Positions 48,718 to 58,769 of a stretch of 64,000 nt of DNA are shown piece by piece; within the stretch, counting starts at the first letter, position 1; every line of letters starts with the position of its first letter. The position numbers were made by a program, and so were the translations under genes. A model generated the notes under the pieces. The model made no database searches. It was given only the letters and a program-made list of their open reading frames with translations, and had not been told where the DNA came from. Source of the DNA: Microbacteriaceae bacterium. Its GTDB lineage: Bacteria; Actinomycetota; Actinomycetes; Actinomycetales; Microbacteriaceae. The stretch covers positions 91,168 through 155,167 of the forward strand of contig JACMPQ010000050.1 of the NCBI GenBank assembly GCA_014377425.1, in the 5' to 3' direction.

Positions 48718-49466
48718 GCGCTGAGCTCCTTCTCGGCTGCAGCCCGCTCGGGGCTGACGCGCTTCTTGCTAAAGGCACCGGTGACGCCGGTGATGGCGCG
48801 ATCCTTCTCGGCCGCAGCCGCAGGTCCCGCGACGAATGCGTCGAAGGAGCCCTTGGTAAAGACGATGTCGTCGGAGACGAGCACGTCATAGGCGTTGAGC
48901 TGGTCCCAGGAGAGAACATGTACGGCCGGGATGTTGCGAACGCTCTTGCGGCTCAGCTCGTCGCTGCGCTCCAGAACGATCAGAACATGCTTGCTCGTTG
49001 CGATGTTTTCCAAGAGCGCCACGATGGTCTTCGTCGACGGGGTCTCACCGATGGAGAGGGAGTCGACGACGTGGATGCGGCTTCCGCGAGCACGGTCAGA
49101 CAATGCACCGCGAAGGGCGGCAGCAATCATCTTCTTGGGGGTGCGCTGCGAGTAGTCGCGCGGGTGGGGTCCGTGGACAATTCCACCACCGGTCATGTGC
49201 GGGGCGCGGATCGAGCCCTGACGAGCGCGACCGGTTCCCTTCTGCTTGAACGGCTTGCGGCCGGCACCAGAAACTTCACCACGGCGCAGCGTGTTGTGCG
49301 TTCCCTGGCGAGCGGCGGCGCGCTGGGCGACGACGACCTGGTGGATCAGCGGAACGTTGGTCTGCACGTCGAAGGTTTCGGCGGGCAGATCGACAGTGCC
49401 GACCTTCTTACCCGAGGAATCAATGACGTCGAGAGTAGCCGGAGCCGATTCGAGTTGCTCGGTCAT
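48714..49466 (-). CDS. rplD: 50S ribosomal protein L4 with C-terminal tail
   Basis: 250 residues. Core: [68 protein letters not shown] and [28 protein letters not shown]. The last ~35 residues ([21 protein letters not shown]...) are an extension seen in actinobacteria. Three bp after rplC. Confidence 0.98.
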   Translation of the reverse strand: MTEQLESAPATLDVIDSSGKKVGTVDLPAETFDVQTNVPLIHQVVVAQRAAARQGTHNTLRRGEVSGAGRKPFKQKGTGRARQGSIRAPHMTGGGIVHGPHPRDYSQRTPKKMIAAALRGALSDRARGSRIHVVDSLSIGETPSTKTIVALLENIATSKHVLIVLERSDELSRKSVRNIPAVHVLSWDQLNAYDVLVSDDIVFTKGSFDAFVAGPAAAAEKDRAITGVTGAFSKKRVSPERAAAEKELSA

Positions 49467-49469
49467 GGG

Positions 49470-50120
49470 TTACGCCCCCTTCACTGCGTTGCGGACGAAT
49501 ACGATGCGGCCGCGAGCTCCGGGAACGGCACCCTTTACCAGGATGATTCCCTTCTCGAGGTCGACCGCGTGAACCTTGAGGTTCAGCACCGAGACGCGCT
49601 CGCCACCCATACGACCGGCCATGCGCATGCCCTTGAAGACACGGCTGGGGGTCGAGGAGGCACCGATCGAGCCGGGCTTGCGGTGGTTACGGTGCGAACC
49701 GTGGGAGGAGGAGACACCCTTGAAGTTGTGACGCTTCATAACACCGGCGAAACCCTTACCCTTGCTGGTGCCCACGACGTCAACCTTTTGGCCGGCCTCG
49801 AAGATATCAACGGCAATTTCCTGGCCGAGGGTGTAGGTGTCGGAGTCAGCGGTGCGAACCTCGGTGACGTGGCGGCGAGGAGTTACGCCAGCCTTGTCAA
49901 AGTGCCCGGTCATCGGCTGGTTCACCTTGCGGGGGTCGATCTGGCCATAGGCGATCTGAACCGCGCTGTAGCCGTCAACCTCGGGTGTACGCAGTTGCGT
50001 TACAACGTTGGGCGAGACCTCGATAACGGTCACGGGAATGAGCTTGTTGTTCTCGTCCCAGACCTGGGTCATACCCAGCTTGGTTCCGAGAAGTCCGCGG
50101 CTCGTCTTTGCGATAGTCAT
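49470..50120 (-). CDS. rplC: 50S ribosomal protein L3
   Basis: 216 residues: [62 protein letters not shown] and [20 protein letters not shown]-like [19 protein letters not shown]. Nine bp after rpsJ. Confidence 0.98.
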   Translation of the reverse strand: MTIAKTSRGLLGTKLGMTQVWDENNKLIPVTVIEVSPNVVTQLRTPEVDGYSAVQIAYGQIDPRKVNQPMTGHFDKAGVTPRRHVTEVRTADSDTYTLGQEIAVDIFEAGQKVDVVGTSKGKGFAGVMKRHNFKGVSSSHGSHRNHRKPGSIGASSTPSRVFKGMRMAGRMGGERVSVLNLKVHAVDLEKGIILVKGAVPGARGRIVFVRNAVKGA

Positions 50121-50128
50121 ACCGGGCC

Positions 50129-50437
50129 CTACAGCTTGATCTCGATGTTGACATCGGCCGGCAGGTCGAGGCGCATGAGCGAGTCAACGGCCTTCGGTGT
50201 CGGGTCGATGATGTCAATCAGACGCTTGTGCGTACGCTTTTCAAAGTGCTCGCGGCTGTCTTTGTATTTGTGAGGGGAACGGATTACAACAATCACGTTC
50301 TTCTCGGTCGGCAACGGCACCGGGCCGACGACGGTTGCGCCCGCACGGGTCACAGTGTCGACGATCTTGCGGGCCGAGCTATCAATGACCTCGTGGTCGT
50401 ACGACTTAAGTCGAATGCGGATCTTTTGTCCCGCCAT
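50129..50437 (-). CDS. rpsJ: 30S ribosomal protein S10
   Basis: 102 residues: [44 protein letters not shown] and [42 protein letters not shown]. First gene of the S10 operon, preceded by GAGAGAG. Confidence 0.98.
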   Translation of the reverse strand: MAGQKIRIRLKSYDHEVIDSSARKIVDTVTRAGATVVGPVPLPTEKNVIVVIRSPHKYKDSREHFEKRTHKRLIDIIDPTPKAVDSLMRLDLPADVNIEIKL

Positions 50438-50859
50438 GTCTGACTCTCTCTCTTATAGGCATCGTGGTCTGCGCAGCGCGCAACTATTGGATGCTTGGAT
50501 GCACCAGCGTCAGCTGATTCACCACTTGTTCCCGCTCTTAAACTGCATCTCCCCCACCCACGCGCTCGGGCGTGTCGCCCTCGCCTTGGACGCGCAAACT
50601 TGCGCACCCCAGTGAATCGGTTTGATTGTTCTGCTCTCCGCCGCTGGCACTCGGGCTCGGAGCCCCAGATTTTCAGCACTGCGTGACAGTGACCCGGACA
50701 CTTGGCCCAGAGTATTGAACTTGTCGAGTTTGCCACAGTCTGGGTTCCGCTGCAACCCGGGCGTGTCACGTGGGCGAGTCGCGCGTTTGCTGGGCAAACC
50801 GTGGGGCGCTGCATCCGGCGCTGCATCCGGGTCTGTGTCGGAGTCTCGGCCGGGAACGG
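50438..50859 (-). promoter_or_regulatory. S10 operon leader/promoter region
   Basis: A ~420-bp stretch without supportable genes between the tuf terminator and rpsJ; it must hold the S10 operon promoter and leader. A TATAAG sequence about 16-21 bp before the rpsJ ATG is -10-like but its nearest TTGCGC is too far away (about 20 bp), so no promoter is asserted. The short ORFs listed here are mutually overlapping and look like noise. Confidence 0.4.
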
Positions 50860-50895
50860 AAAACGGGGCCAGCCCCGAAAGGCCGACCCCGTTTT
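50860..50895 (-). terminator. Intrinsic terminator after tuf
   Basis: AAAACGGGG and CCCCGTTTT form a 9-bp stem with an internal GC-rich stem; read on the minus strand it ends in CGTTTTCC, a usable U-tract. Lies 26 bp past the tuf stop and ends the str transcript before the S10 operon. Confidence 0.9.
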
Positions 50896-50921
50896 GTGGT
50901 GGTGCTAGTGGTGGCGCGTTA

Positions 50922-52115
50922 CTACTTGAGGATCTTGACTACCGTGCCGGCGCCGACGGTGCGGCCACCCTCACGGATGGCGAAGCGCAGGCCAGCCTCC
51001 ATGGCGATCGGCTGAATCAGCGTCACGGTCATTTCGGTGGTGTCGCCGGGCATGATCATCTCGGTGCCCTCGGGCAACGTGATGACGCCGGTGACGTCTG
51101 TGGTGCGGAAGTAGAACTGCGGGCGGTAGTTCGCGTAGAACGGGTTATGACGGCCGCCCTCATCCTTCGAAAGGATATAAGCGTTCGCCTCGAACTCGGT
51201 GTGCGGGGTAACGGTTCCGGGCTTGACAACAACCTGGCCGCGCTCCACGTCTTCACGCTTGGTACCACGAAGAAGCAGTCCGACGTTCTCACCGGCGCGA
51301 GCATCTTCGAGGGTCTTGCGGAACATCTCGATGGCCGTAACGATGGTTTTCGTCGACTTCTCTTTGATTCCGACGATCTCGACCTCGTCGTTGGGGTGGA
51401 GGACTCCACGCTCAACGCGGCCGGTGATGACGGTTCCACGACCGGTGATCGTGAACACATCTTCGACGGGCATGAGGAAGGGCTTGTCGGTCTCGCGAAC
51501 GGGCTCCGGGATGAACTCGTCAACCTTGCTCATCAGGTCAACAACGGTCTCGGCCCAAACGGGGTCGCCCTCGAGTGCCTTCAGCGCCGAAACGCGCACG
51601 ACGGGAGCGTTGTCTCCGTCGAACTCCTGGCTGGAGAGCAGCTCGCGAACCTCGACCTCAACGAGCTCAAGGATTTCCTCATCGTCGACCATGTCGGTCT
51701 TGTTGAGGGCAACAACGATGTACGGCACACCAACCTGGCGAGCAAGCAGCACGTGCTCACGCGTCTGGGGCATGGGGCCATCGGTCGCGGCCACGACGAG
51801 AATCGCGCCGTCCATCTGTGCTGCACCGGTGATCATGTTCTTGATGTAGTCGGCGTGGCCAGGAGCATCGATGTGCGCGTAGTGGCGCTTCTCGGTCTGG
51901 TACTCGACGTGTGAGATGTTGATCGTGATACCGCGCTGCTTCTCTTCCGGCGAGTTATCGATCTGATCGAATGCCGAAGCGGTGTTTAGCGTGGGGTACT
52001 TGTCATGCAGCACCTTGGTGATAGCAGCGGTCAACGTGGTCTTCCCGTGGTCGACGTGACCAATGGTGCCGATGTTGACGTGCGGCTTAGTCCGCTCGAA
52101 CTTTGCCTTCGCCAA
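50922..52115 (-). CDS. tuf: Elongation factor Tu
   Basis: 397 residues starting at a TTG (52115) placed after a strong [34 protein letters not shown]. The track's 408-residue start adds non-homologous [14 protein letters not shown]-binding G1 GHVDHGKT, G3 DAPGH, G4 NKTD; domain 2 and 3 segments [13 protein letters not shown] and [11 protein letters not shown]. Delivers aminoacyl-tRNA to the A site. Confidence 0.98.
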   Translation of the reverse strand: MAKAKFERTKPHVNIGTIGHVDHGKTTLTAAITKVLHDKYPTLNTASAFDQIDNSPEEKQRGITINISHVEYQTEKRHYAHIDAPGHADYIKNMITGAAQMDGAILVVAATDGPMPQTREHVLLARQVGVPYIVVALNKTDMVDDEEILELVEVEVRELLSSQEFDGDNAPVVRVSALKALEGDPVWAETVVDLMSKVDEFIPEPVRETDKPFLMPVEDVFTITGRGTVITGRVERGVLHPNDEVEIVGIKEKSTKTIVTAIEMFRKTLEDARAGENVGLLLRGTKREDVERGQVVVKPGTVTPHTEFEANAYILSKDEGGRHNPFYANYRPQFYFRTTDVTGVITLPEGTEMIMPGDTTEMTVTLIQPIAMEAGLRFAIREGGRTVGAGTVVKILK

Positions 52116-52388
52116 TGGGTCCTCCTCAGGACTTCGTTGTAAGAGCACACGACCAACGGATGTCGGACGCTCGTCTTACTGGTTTTGGGGTGCAACTGAA
52201 TGTTACTGGAAACTACTTTTCGGGCCGAACCGAGGCTTTGGGGCTGCGGTTCGGCACGCGAAATTGTGGGGGCCGGTGCTAGGGGTACTTCGATTTTCAC
52301 TACCTACTGGAGGTTGCTTGCGCCGAGTTACCATCAGCCGGTTCTCATGCCGGCGCGAGCGTCGGAATTCGAACCGCGAGTAGCGAAG

Positions 52389-54506
52389 CTACTCGCCCTT
52401 GTTTTTCTGGATGATCTCGTCGGCGACCGCGCGGGGCACCTCGGAGTAGCTGTCGAAGCTCATCGAGTAGACGGCGCGACCAGAGGTCTTCGACCGCAGG
52501 TCTCCGACGTAACCGAACATTTCAGACAGCGGAACGTTGGCCTTGATGACCTTGACGCCGGTGGCATCCTCCATGGACTGGATCTGGCCACGACGGGAGT
52601 TGAGGTCACCGATAACGTCGCCCATGTATTCCTCGGGGCAACGAACCTCAACGGCCATCAGCGGCTCGAGCAGCGCGGGATCAGCCTTGCGGGCTGCTTC
52701 CTTGAATGCCATCGAGCCGGCAATCTTGAACGCCATTTCCGACGAGTCAACATCGTGGGCTGCACCATCGAGCAGGATCGCCTTGACGCCGACCATGGGG
52801 TAACCGGCGAGCACACCAACCTGCAGTGCATCCTGGATTCCGGCATCAACGGACGGAATGTATTCGCGAGGAATACGCCCACCGGTGACCTTATTTTCGA
52901 ATTCGTAAATCGTGTCGGGCGTGACCCCAAGCGGCTCGAGCGAGATCTGGATCTTGGCGAACTGGCCCGATCCACCCGTCTGCTTCTTGTGGGTGTAATC
53001 GTGCTTCGCAACGATGCGGCGAATGGTTTCGCGGTATGCAACCTGGGGCTTACCCACGTTGGCCTCGACGCCAAACTCACGCTTCATGCGGTCGACCAAG
53101 ATGTCGAGGTGAAGCTCGCCCATTCCCTTGATCACGGTCTGGCCGGTATCAATGTTCTGCTCGGTGCGGAAGGTCGGGTCCTCTTCAGCGAGCTTCTGGA
53201 TCGCAAGACCCAGCTTCTCCTGGTCGGCCTTGGTCTTCGGCTCGATCGCAACCTCGATGACGGGCTCGGGGAAGGTCATCGACTCGAGAACAACCTGGTT
53301 GTTCGGGTCGGTGAGCGTGTCACCCGTGGTGGTGTCTTTGAGGCCGATGACCGCGTAGATGTGCCCGGCGGTGACGGAGTCGACCGGGTTCTCCTTGTTG
53401 GCGTGCATATGGAAGATCTTGCCGATGCGCTCTTTCTTGCCCTTGGTGGCGTTGACGAGCTGCGCACCGGACTCAACGTGACCGGAGTACACGCGGATAT
53501 AGGTGAGGCGACCGAAGAACGGGTGCACGGCGACCTTGAAGGCGAGGGCAGCAAACGGCTCGGTGGCATCCGGGTGGCGAAGAATGATTTTCTCTTCGTC
53601 GCGGGGATCTCTCGCCTCGATGGCGGGAACGTCCAGCGGGGTCGGAAGGTAGTCGACAACGGCGTCAAGCATCGGCTGAACGCCGCGGTTCTTGAACGCG
53701 CTGCCGCAGAGCACCGGGTAGATCTCGCTGTTGACGGTGAGCTTGCGAATAGCCTTCTTGATTTCGGCCACCGAAAAGTCGGTGTCGCCGTTCATGAAGC
53801 GCTCCAGCAGAGCGTCATCGGTCTCGGCGACAACCTCGATGAGGCGCGCACGGTAGTCGTTGGCCTTCTCGATGAGGTCTTCGGGAATGGGCTCGATGTC
53901 GTACTTCGCGCCCAGCTCGACGTCACCCTTGGAGTCTCCGCGCCAGGTCAGCGCGCGCATCTCAACCAGGTCGACAACACCCTCGAAGGTGTTCTCGAAA
54001 CCGATCGGGAGCTGGATGACCAGGGGCTTGGCGCCGAGGCGCTTGATGATGGTGTCGACGGTGTAGTAGAAGTCCGCGCCGAGCTTGTCCATCTTGTTGA
54101 CGAAGCAAATGCGGGGAACGTCGTATTTGTCGGCCTGGCGCCAGACGGTCTCTGACTGGGGCTCAACGCCCTCCTTGCCGTCGAACACTGCAACGGCGCC
54201 GTCGAGAACGCGGAGTGAACGCTCCACCTCAACGGTGAAGTCCACGTGGCCGGGGGTGTCGATGATGTTGATCTGATTCTTGTTCCAGAAACAGGTGGTG
54301 GCGGCGGAGGTGATCGTGATGCCACGTTCCTGCTCCTGTGCCATCCAGTCCATGGTGGCTGCGCCATCGTGAACTTCACCGATTTTGTGGGTGATTCCCG
54401 TGTAAAAGAGGATGCGCTCGGTCGTCGTCGTCTTGCCGGCATCGATGTGAGCCATGATGCCGATGTTGCGGACCTTGTTCAGGTCGGTGAGCACGTCTTG
54501 TGCCAC
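52389..54506 (-). CDS. fusA: Elongation factor G
   Basis: 705 residues, GTG start. G domain [25 protein letters not shown]3 [10 protein letters not shown]4 NKMDK; domain [16 protein letters not shown] and the C-terminal [28 protein letters not shown]. Catalyses translocation. The ~270 bp to tuf contains no gene. Confidence 0.98.
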   Translation of the reverse strand: MAQDVLTDLNKVRNIGIMAHIDAGKTTTTERILFYTGITHKIGEVHDGAATMDWMAQEQERGITITSAATTCFWNKNQINIIDTPGHVDFTVEVERSLRVLDGAVAVFDGKEGVEPQSETVWRQADKYDVPRICFVNKMDKLGADFYYTVDTIIKRLGAKPLVIQLPIGFENTFEGVVDLVEMRALTWRGDSKGDVELGAKYDIEPIPEDLIEKANDYRARLIEVVAETDDALLERFMNGDTDFSVAEIKKAIRKLTVNSEIYPVLCGSAFKNRGVQPMLDAVVDYLPTPLDVPAIEARDPRDEEKIILRHPDATEPFAALAFKVAVHPFFGRLTYIRVYSGHVESGAQLVNATKGKKERIGKIFHMHANKENPVDSVTAGHIYAVIGLKDTTTGDTLTDPNNQVVLESMTFPEPVIEVAIEPKTKADQEKLGLAIQKLAEEDPTFRTEQNIDTGQTVIKGMGELHLDILVDRMKREFGVEANVGKPQVAYRETIRRIVAKHDYTHKKQTGGSGQFAKIQISLEPLGVTPDTIYEFENKVTGGRIPREYIPSVDAGIQDALQVGVLAGYPMVGVKAILLDGAAHDVDSSEMAFKIAGSMAFKEAARKADPALLEPLMAVEVRCPEEYMGDVIGDLNSRRGQIQSMEDATGVKVIKANVPLSEMFGYVGDLRSKTSGRAVYSMSFDSYSEVPRAVADEIIQKNKGE

Positions 54507-54631
54507 GGGAGTCCTCCGGAAGTAGATGAAAAGTAGAGCCGGTCAAATGCCGACCCCGCGCTTGCTGGGATTGCGAGGAGTTACGGATGGCGCGATACGT
54601 CTGCACCGCGCCATCCGGAGATAACGCCTGG

Positions 54632-55102
54632 TTACCAGCGGTAGTGCGCGAACGCCTTGTTGGCATCCGCCATCTTGTGCGTGTCTTCGCGACGCTTGAC
54701 AGCGGCGCCGAGACCGTTCGATGCGTCGAGGATCTCGTTGGTGAGACGCTCGGTCATCGTCTTTTCACGACGACCCTTGGCGTAGGTGGTCAACCAACGC
54801 AGAGCGAGGGTGTTGGCGCGGTGAGGCTTGACCTCGACCGGGACCTGGTAGGTGGAGCCACCGACGCGGCGGCTCTTGACCTCAATGGTGGGGCGAACGT
54901 TGTCGAGCGCCTTTTTCAAGGTGACGACGGCATCCGCACCGTTCTTGGTGGAAACCCCGAGGAGTGCGTCGTAAACGATGCGCTCGGCGAGGCCCTTTTT
55001 GCCGTCAAGAAGAATCTTGTTGACGAGCTGGGAAACGATGGGTGCGCCGTAAACCGGGTCAGCAATGACCGGACGCTTAGGAGCTGGACCTTTGCGAGGC
55101 AT
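54632..55102 (-). CDS. rpsG: 30S ribosomal protein S7
   Basis: 156 residues: [112 protein letters not shown]. 1-bp overlap with rpsL. Confidence 0.98.
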   Translation of the reverse strand: MPRKGPAPKRPVIADPVYGAPIVSQLVNKILLDGKKGLAERIVYDALLGVSTKNGADAVVTLKKALDNVRPTIEVKSRRVGGSTYQVPVEVKPHRANTLALRWLTTYAKGRREKTMTERLTNEILDASNGLGAAVKRREDTHKMADANKAFAHYRW

Positions 55103-55476
55103 TACTTCTTCTCCATCTTCGCGCCGTAACGGCTGCGAGCCTGCTTGCGGTTCTTGACGGCCTGGGTGTCCAGTGCGCCACGAACGATCTTGTAACGAAC
55201 ACCGGGGAGGTCTTTTACTCGACCACCGCGCACGAGCACCATCGAGTGCTCCTGCAGGTTGTGACCTTCGCCAGGAATGTAGGCGGTGACCTCGGTACCG
55301 TTGCTCAGCTTGACGCGAGCAACCTTACGCAGAGCCGAGTTCGGCTTCTTCGGGGTGGTGGTGTAAACGCGGGTGCAAACACCGCGCTGCTGGGGGTTGC
55401 CTTTCAGGGCGGGAGCCTTGGTCTTGACGACCTTGGGGCTACGACCCTTACGGACCAACTGCTGAATGGTGGGCAC
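55102..55476 (-). CDS. rpsL: 30S ribosomal protein S12
   Basis: 124 residues, GTG start: [14 protein letters not shown], then the decoding-centre loops [21 protein letters not shown] and [32 protein letters not shown]. Lys at the K43-type position of TPKKPNS indicates a streptomycin-sensitive form. First gene of the str operon. Confidence 0.98.
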   Translation of the reverse strand: MPTIQQLVRKGRSPKVVKTKAPALKGNPQQRGVCTRVYTTTPKKPNSALRKVARVKLSNGTEVTAYIPGEGHNLQEHSMVLVRGGRVKDLPGVRYKIVRGALDTQAVKNRKQARSRYGAKMEKK

Positions 55477-55805
55477 TGCTGACTCCTTGAGATGACTGCA
55501 CGGTGACAGTTATTGCATGTCGCATTCGAAGGCCCCTGTGGAAGCGGATCCCCGAGTTCAAATGGACACGCCAGCGCAACAAAAGGGTTTGTCTTCGCCG
55601 GCGAGTATGCCGTGGGGGCTGAATGTGGCCCAACATGGTTCAGTGCTCGTCTTCGCCGACACCACAGTTTTCACTGTGGACGCGGCTCGGGCACACCGGT
55701 AAAGCTTACCGAGCGGGGGGCGGTGCGGTCAAACCGTGGCACTCAGCGCCAATTTCGGGATGATTTCGCCCTCGATACACCGTGTGCTGATAATCCCGTG
55801 AGCCG
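55477..55805. other. Intergenic region upstream of rpsL
   Basis: 329 bp with no supportable gene; it must contain the str-operon promoter. ORFs of 61-98 codons here overlap each other in different frames and show no ribosome sites. No convincing promoter hexamers were identified. Confidence 0.4.
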
Positions 55806-56306
55806 CTAGCGCGGGCGGGACCGCTCCAATAGCGCGACGCTGAACACCACGAGGCCTGCGATGAACCCAGAGGACAACACAAAGGGGCCGGTGATGTAGC
55901 GGCCAAAAAAGACCGGGATGACAAAAATCTCGGCACGCACCACCGCATAGGCAATTGCTCCCACGAGGGGGCCGACGACCACCGCGGTAAGGGCTGCAGC
56001 CAGGGGGCGTGCGAACAGACCTCTGAAACGTGACTTCAGCACAAACCAGAGCACGACGGCGCAGACAGCTACCACCATGAGAGGACCGACCAGCGGGCCG
56101 GCATCCGGCTCCTCAATGACGTCGCGGTTGATCACAAGGCCGATCACGCCGTAGACGGCAATCACGAGAGCCGCGGTGAGCACGACCGCCATCACGGCGA
56201 GCTGACCGCGACCCGGCACAGCCGAGCGCGGATCCCGCGCGGGTGTGCGTGAATCATCCGGTGGAAAGCGTGGCGGGATAGGCGGCGAATCGTTTCGGTC
56301 AGACAC
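55806..56306 (-). CDS. Four-helix membrane protein of unknown function
   Basis: 166 residues from the GTG at 56306, which overlaps the upstream stop by 8 bp (GTGTCTGA); the track's TTG at 56327 is less likely. After a ~35-residue Pro-rich polar start there are four helices (about 38-60, 72-90, 100-122, 132-155). It is coupled to the upstream membrane protein. The pair is typical of Microbacteriaceae neighbourhoods near the str operon, but no function is assigned. Confidence 0.75.
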   Translation of the reverse strand: MSDRNDSPPIPPRFPPDDSRTPARDPRSAVPGRGQLAVMAVVLTAALVIAVYGVIGLVINRDVIEEPDAGPLVGPLMVVAVCAVVLWFVLKSRFRGLFARPLAAALTAVVVGPLVGAIAYAVVRAEIFVIPVFFGRYITGPFVLSSGFIAGLVVFSVALLERSRPR

Positions 56307-57294
56307 CGGGAGTGTATCCGCGCTCAAACTCAGCGCGGTACTGTTCGGAGGCCAGTGCGTGCTGCTCGCGGGCGGTGATGTTGGCGGCTTTCACTCGGCG
56401 TCCGCGGGCGGCGATGATGGCCCCGAACCACATGGCAACCTCGCGCGCGGCGAAGGCTGCGGCAATCACGAACGGGTTGGCCGCGTAGGTGGCGAAACGG
56501 CGGGCGGCGTCATCCGGGGTCATCATCACGATGTTGTCGGCAAGGAGCCGCACGCCGATGGTGCCGAAGTAGACCAGGGCGGCTACGAACAGGCTCCCGA
56601 CGATATAGGTCCACCAGCTTGCCCGGTTGACCAACAGCACGAGCAGCACGAAGCCCACTACAAAAAAGAATGCGGGAACGAAGAAGGTGGGGCTGCCGAG
56701 GAATCGCAGAATAACGGTGCCGAGCGCCTGGTCGGGCACCCCGATCAGGATGATGATTGCCCCGATGATCACAAACACGGCCGCGAAGGCGAGCACCGAC
56801 GCGATGGCGACGAGCGAGCCGATCGCCCGGTTACCGCGACTCTTGGGCTCGAGCGGCGGGCGCACGAAGGTGCGCTGATCGGGGGATGCTGTGACGGAGG
56901 TTGCTGCGGGGCTGGTGGCGGCCAGGTCTGTCGCGAGCGCGTCGTATTCTCGGCGACTGGCGATTGGATCGGGCTCGGTGGTGAGGGCGGCGGCGGAGAG
57001 CGGTGCCGCGTACTGGGGGTCGGCTTCCGCACGGTCGGCTTCCGCACGGTCGGCTTCCGCACGGTCGGCTTCTAACTGATCGGCCCGCGCCCGGCTCTCC
57101 GCCAGCCTCACGGCATTCTGACGGTTCGCTTCCCGCTGCTCTTGTTCGGCCACGGCATCCGATTCGGCGCCAATGCGTGCCGTCGCTTCGGCGTCAACCA
57201 ACGATTCGCCGTCTGCGTGAGTGCCGTTTGGCGGTGTTGTCGTTCGATTGGGCACGGGAGCGTTGGCGGGGCGGTCGGTGTTGGGGTCACTCAC
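56299..57294 (-). CDS. Membrane protein with N-terminal charged repeats, function unknown
   Basis: 331 residues, GTG start after AGGAG. Residues ~55-95 form a charged, helix-prone stretch (EQEQREANRQNAVRLAESRARADQLEADRAEADRAEAD) containing a tandem AEADR repeat. Four helices follow (about 157-187, 195-222, 228-250, 265-290). The C-terminus is basic and polar (ITAREQHALASEQYRAEFERGY). The first helices carry FFVPAFFFVVGFVLLVLLV. Function unknown. Confidence 0.8.
   Translation of the reverse strand: MSDPNTDRPANAPVPNRTTTPPNGTHADGESLVDAEATARIGAESDAVAEQEQREANRQNAVRLAESRARADQLEADRAEADRAEADRAEADPQYAAPLSAAALTTEPDPIASRREYDALATDLAATSPAATSVTASPDQRTFVRPPLEPKSRGNRAIGSLVAIASVLAFAAVFVIIGAIIILIGVPDQALGTVILRFLGSPTFFVPAFFFVVGFVLLVLLVNRASWWTYIVGSLFVAALVYFGTIGVRLLADNIVMMTPDDAARRFATYAANPFVIAAAFAAREVAMWFGAIIAARGRRVKAANITAREQHALASEQYRAEFERGYTPGV
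57021..57074. repeat. 15-bp tandem repeat (x3.6) in the membrane-protein gene
   Basis: CGGCTTCCGCACGGT repeated at 57021, 57036 and 57051, with a partial copy at 57066. It encodes the AEADR pentapeptide repeat; in frame. Confidence 0.95.
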
Positions 57295-57454
57295 GGGAGG
57301 GCGCTCCTAGGCTCATGCAAATGCTGCGGGCGGGGGTAATTTCACCCTAGCAACGGCCCACCGCAAATTGCCGGAGCCGCACGCGGGCGAAAATAATCAA
57401 ATCACTTCTTGCAAGTCGGAGCCCTGTCGGCGTACCCGAGCTCGCCCGGCAGCG

Positions 57455-58261
57455 TCAGCTCGCACCAAACCCGAGAAGCGCGAGGTACGAGGCGGCAAGC
57501 TCGGAGCCGAAGAAGATCCCGACGAAGGCCCCCGCCAGCATCCACGGTCCAAACGGGATTCCGGTTTTGCGCCCGGCCCGGCGCAGCACCAACAGCAGCA
57601 CCGAGAACATTCCACCGAGCAGAAATGCCGACACCGCGCCCACGGCCAGCGCGCCCCACCCCACCCAGCCGAGGTACAGCCCAATAACGGCCGCGAGCTT
57701 GACGTCGCCGAAGCCCATACCGCTCGGGTAGATCAGCGCAAACGCGAAGTAACAGGCGAAGAGAATGCCGCCACCCGACACCGCCTGAACAAGCCGGGGC
57801 CACTCCCCCGAAACGGCCGCTGCGACCGTCAACAGCAGCAGGCCGACGACGAGCCCCGGCACCACGAGGGCATTCGGCAGGGTGTAGGTGGCGAGATCAA
57901 TGAAGCTGAGGGCTACGGCAATCGCGGCGAAAAACAGGTAAGCGATGAGAGCCGGAAGCAGGGCCGGCCGGGCGCCGAAATGCGCGGCGAGTGCCGCGAA
58001 TAAGGCCGCAGTGAGCAGTTCCATCAGCGGATATCGCACCGAGATCGGCCGTGAACAGTGGCGGCAGCGCGCTCGGGACGCCAGCCACGACACCAGCGGT
58101 AGCTGTTCCCGCTTCCGTAGCGGGCTGGCACACTCCGGGCAGACGCTTCGGGTGAGTGAAGCTACGCCGAGCGGCATCCGGTAAATCACCCGCGAGAGAT
58201 AGGAACCAACGAACAGGCCGCTGAGCCCGCAGACGACGGAAAGAAGCAGCGTTGGGTCCAT
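57455..58261 (-). CDS. Prepilin peptidase (type IV leader peptidase, A24)
   Basis: 268 residues, about eight helices. The N-terminal DiS_P_DiS zinc ribbon has two Cys pairs (VCPECASPL and RCRHCSRPI). The two catalytic aspartates lie in ALSFIDLATYTLPN and GMGFGDVKLAAVIG, the GxGD signature. The enzyme cleaves and N-methylates type IV prepilins or pseudopilins. The gene just upstream on the same strand encodes a small pilin-like protein, but no assembly ATPase or platform protein is in the window. Confidence 0.93.
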   Translation of the reverse strand: MDPTLLLSVVCGLSGLFVGSYLSRVIYRMPLGVASLTRSVCPECASPLRKREQLPLVSWLASRARCRHCSRPISVRYPLMELLTAALFAALAAHFGARPALLPALIAYLFFAAIAVALSFIDLATYTLPNALVVPGLVVGLLLLTVAAAVSGEWPRLVQAVSGGGILFACYFAFALIYPSGMGFGDVKLAAVIGLYLGWVGWGALAVGAVSAFLLGGMFSVLLLVLRRAGRKTGIPFGPWMLAGAFVGIFFGSELAASYLALLGFGAS

Positions 58262-58379
58262 TCGGTCACCATCCGTTTTGATTCAGGCCAGCCCGCAATC
58301 AAGTCTGCCGTGAACGAGCGGCTGAGGCGCGAAAAGTGCACCTCTCCCGCATCGGTGCACCGAGACCAAGCGATAAAGG

Positions 58380-58411
58380 GCGTGGGATCGCGTCTTGGCG
58401 CAATCCCACGC
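58380..58411. other. Hairpin between the pilin-like ORF and the prepilin peptidase
   Basis: GCGTGGGAT / ATCCCACGC (9 bp) with a further 3-bp inner helix; lies just downstream of the second hairpin at 58417-58451. Together they could terminate or attenuate transcription into the peptidase gene. Confidence 0.6.
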
Positions 58412-58416
58412 CGCAG

Positions 58417-58451
58417 CCGTCGAGTTCCTTAGGGGGAAAGGAGCTCGACGG
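58417..58451. other. Hairpin overlapping the stop codon of the pilin-like ORF
   Basis: CCGTCGAG plus TCCTT pairs with AAGGA plus CTCGACGG (14 bp including one wobble). The TAA stop at 58429-58431 lies in the stem/loop boundary. No U-run follows on the minus strand. Confidence 0.65.
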
Positions 58452-58704
58452 CGCGTCCGGGCGCGGGAGAAGACTCTCGCGGCGCCCAGCTTGTACTCGC
58501 CGGATCGGCGAGAATCTTGGCACTGGTTGGTGATTTACCGCCAGTCGGATGGTCGTGGGAAGAGTAATTCGGTAAAGCGACGGCGGCCAGAATGGCGACC
58601 AACACTGCAATGATCGTGACCTGGGCCGCCGAAAATCTCACGGCCCGACCCGGTTGGTGCGCCGGTTGACGAAGAAACGCCTGTAGAGCCCGCTGAAGAA
58701 TCAC
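58429..58704 (-). CDS. Small pilin-like protein with non-canonical processing motif
   Basis: 91 residues from a GTG at 58704, five nt after GGGGGT. A ~22-residue basic leader ends at AVR, then FSAAQVTIIAVLVAILAAVALPNYSS, which aligns position by position with type IV pilin N-termini (GFTLIELLVVIAIIAILAAIALPNY). At the -1 Gly there is Arg and at the +5 Glu there is Gln, both normally important for cleavage and assembly. After the helix only ~45 polar, Ser/Pro-rich residues remain, too short for a pilin globular domain. It is either a diverged minor pilin or a decaying one. The prepilin peptidase follows. Confidence 0.6.
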   Translation of the reverse strand: MILQRALQAFLRQPAHQPGRAVRFSAAQVTIIAVLVAILAAVALPNYSSHDHPTGGKSPTSAKILADPASTSWAPRESSPAPGRAVELLSP

Positions 58705-58769
58705 CCGTACCCCCGTAAGCCATTACCCCAAAGATCTGACAATTCGTCAGATTACTCGCTGCGTCGAGT

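Noticed and set aside
50438-50859. Short ORFs between rpsJ and tuf
   Set aside because: They overlap in several frames, lack ribosome sites and resemble no family; the region is better explained as the S10 leader.
52200-54155. 651-codon + strand ORF opposite fusA
   Set aside because: Antisense shadow of a GC-rich gene; composition is low-complexity D/G/L/V-rich and the opposite strand is unmistakably EF-G.
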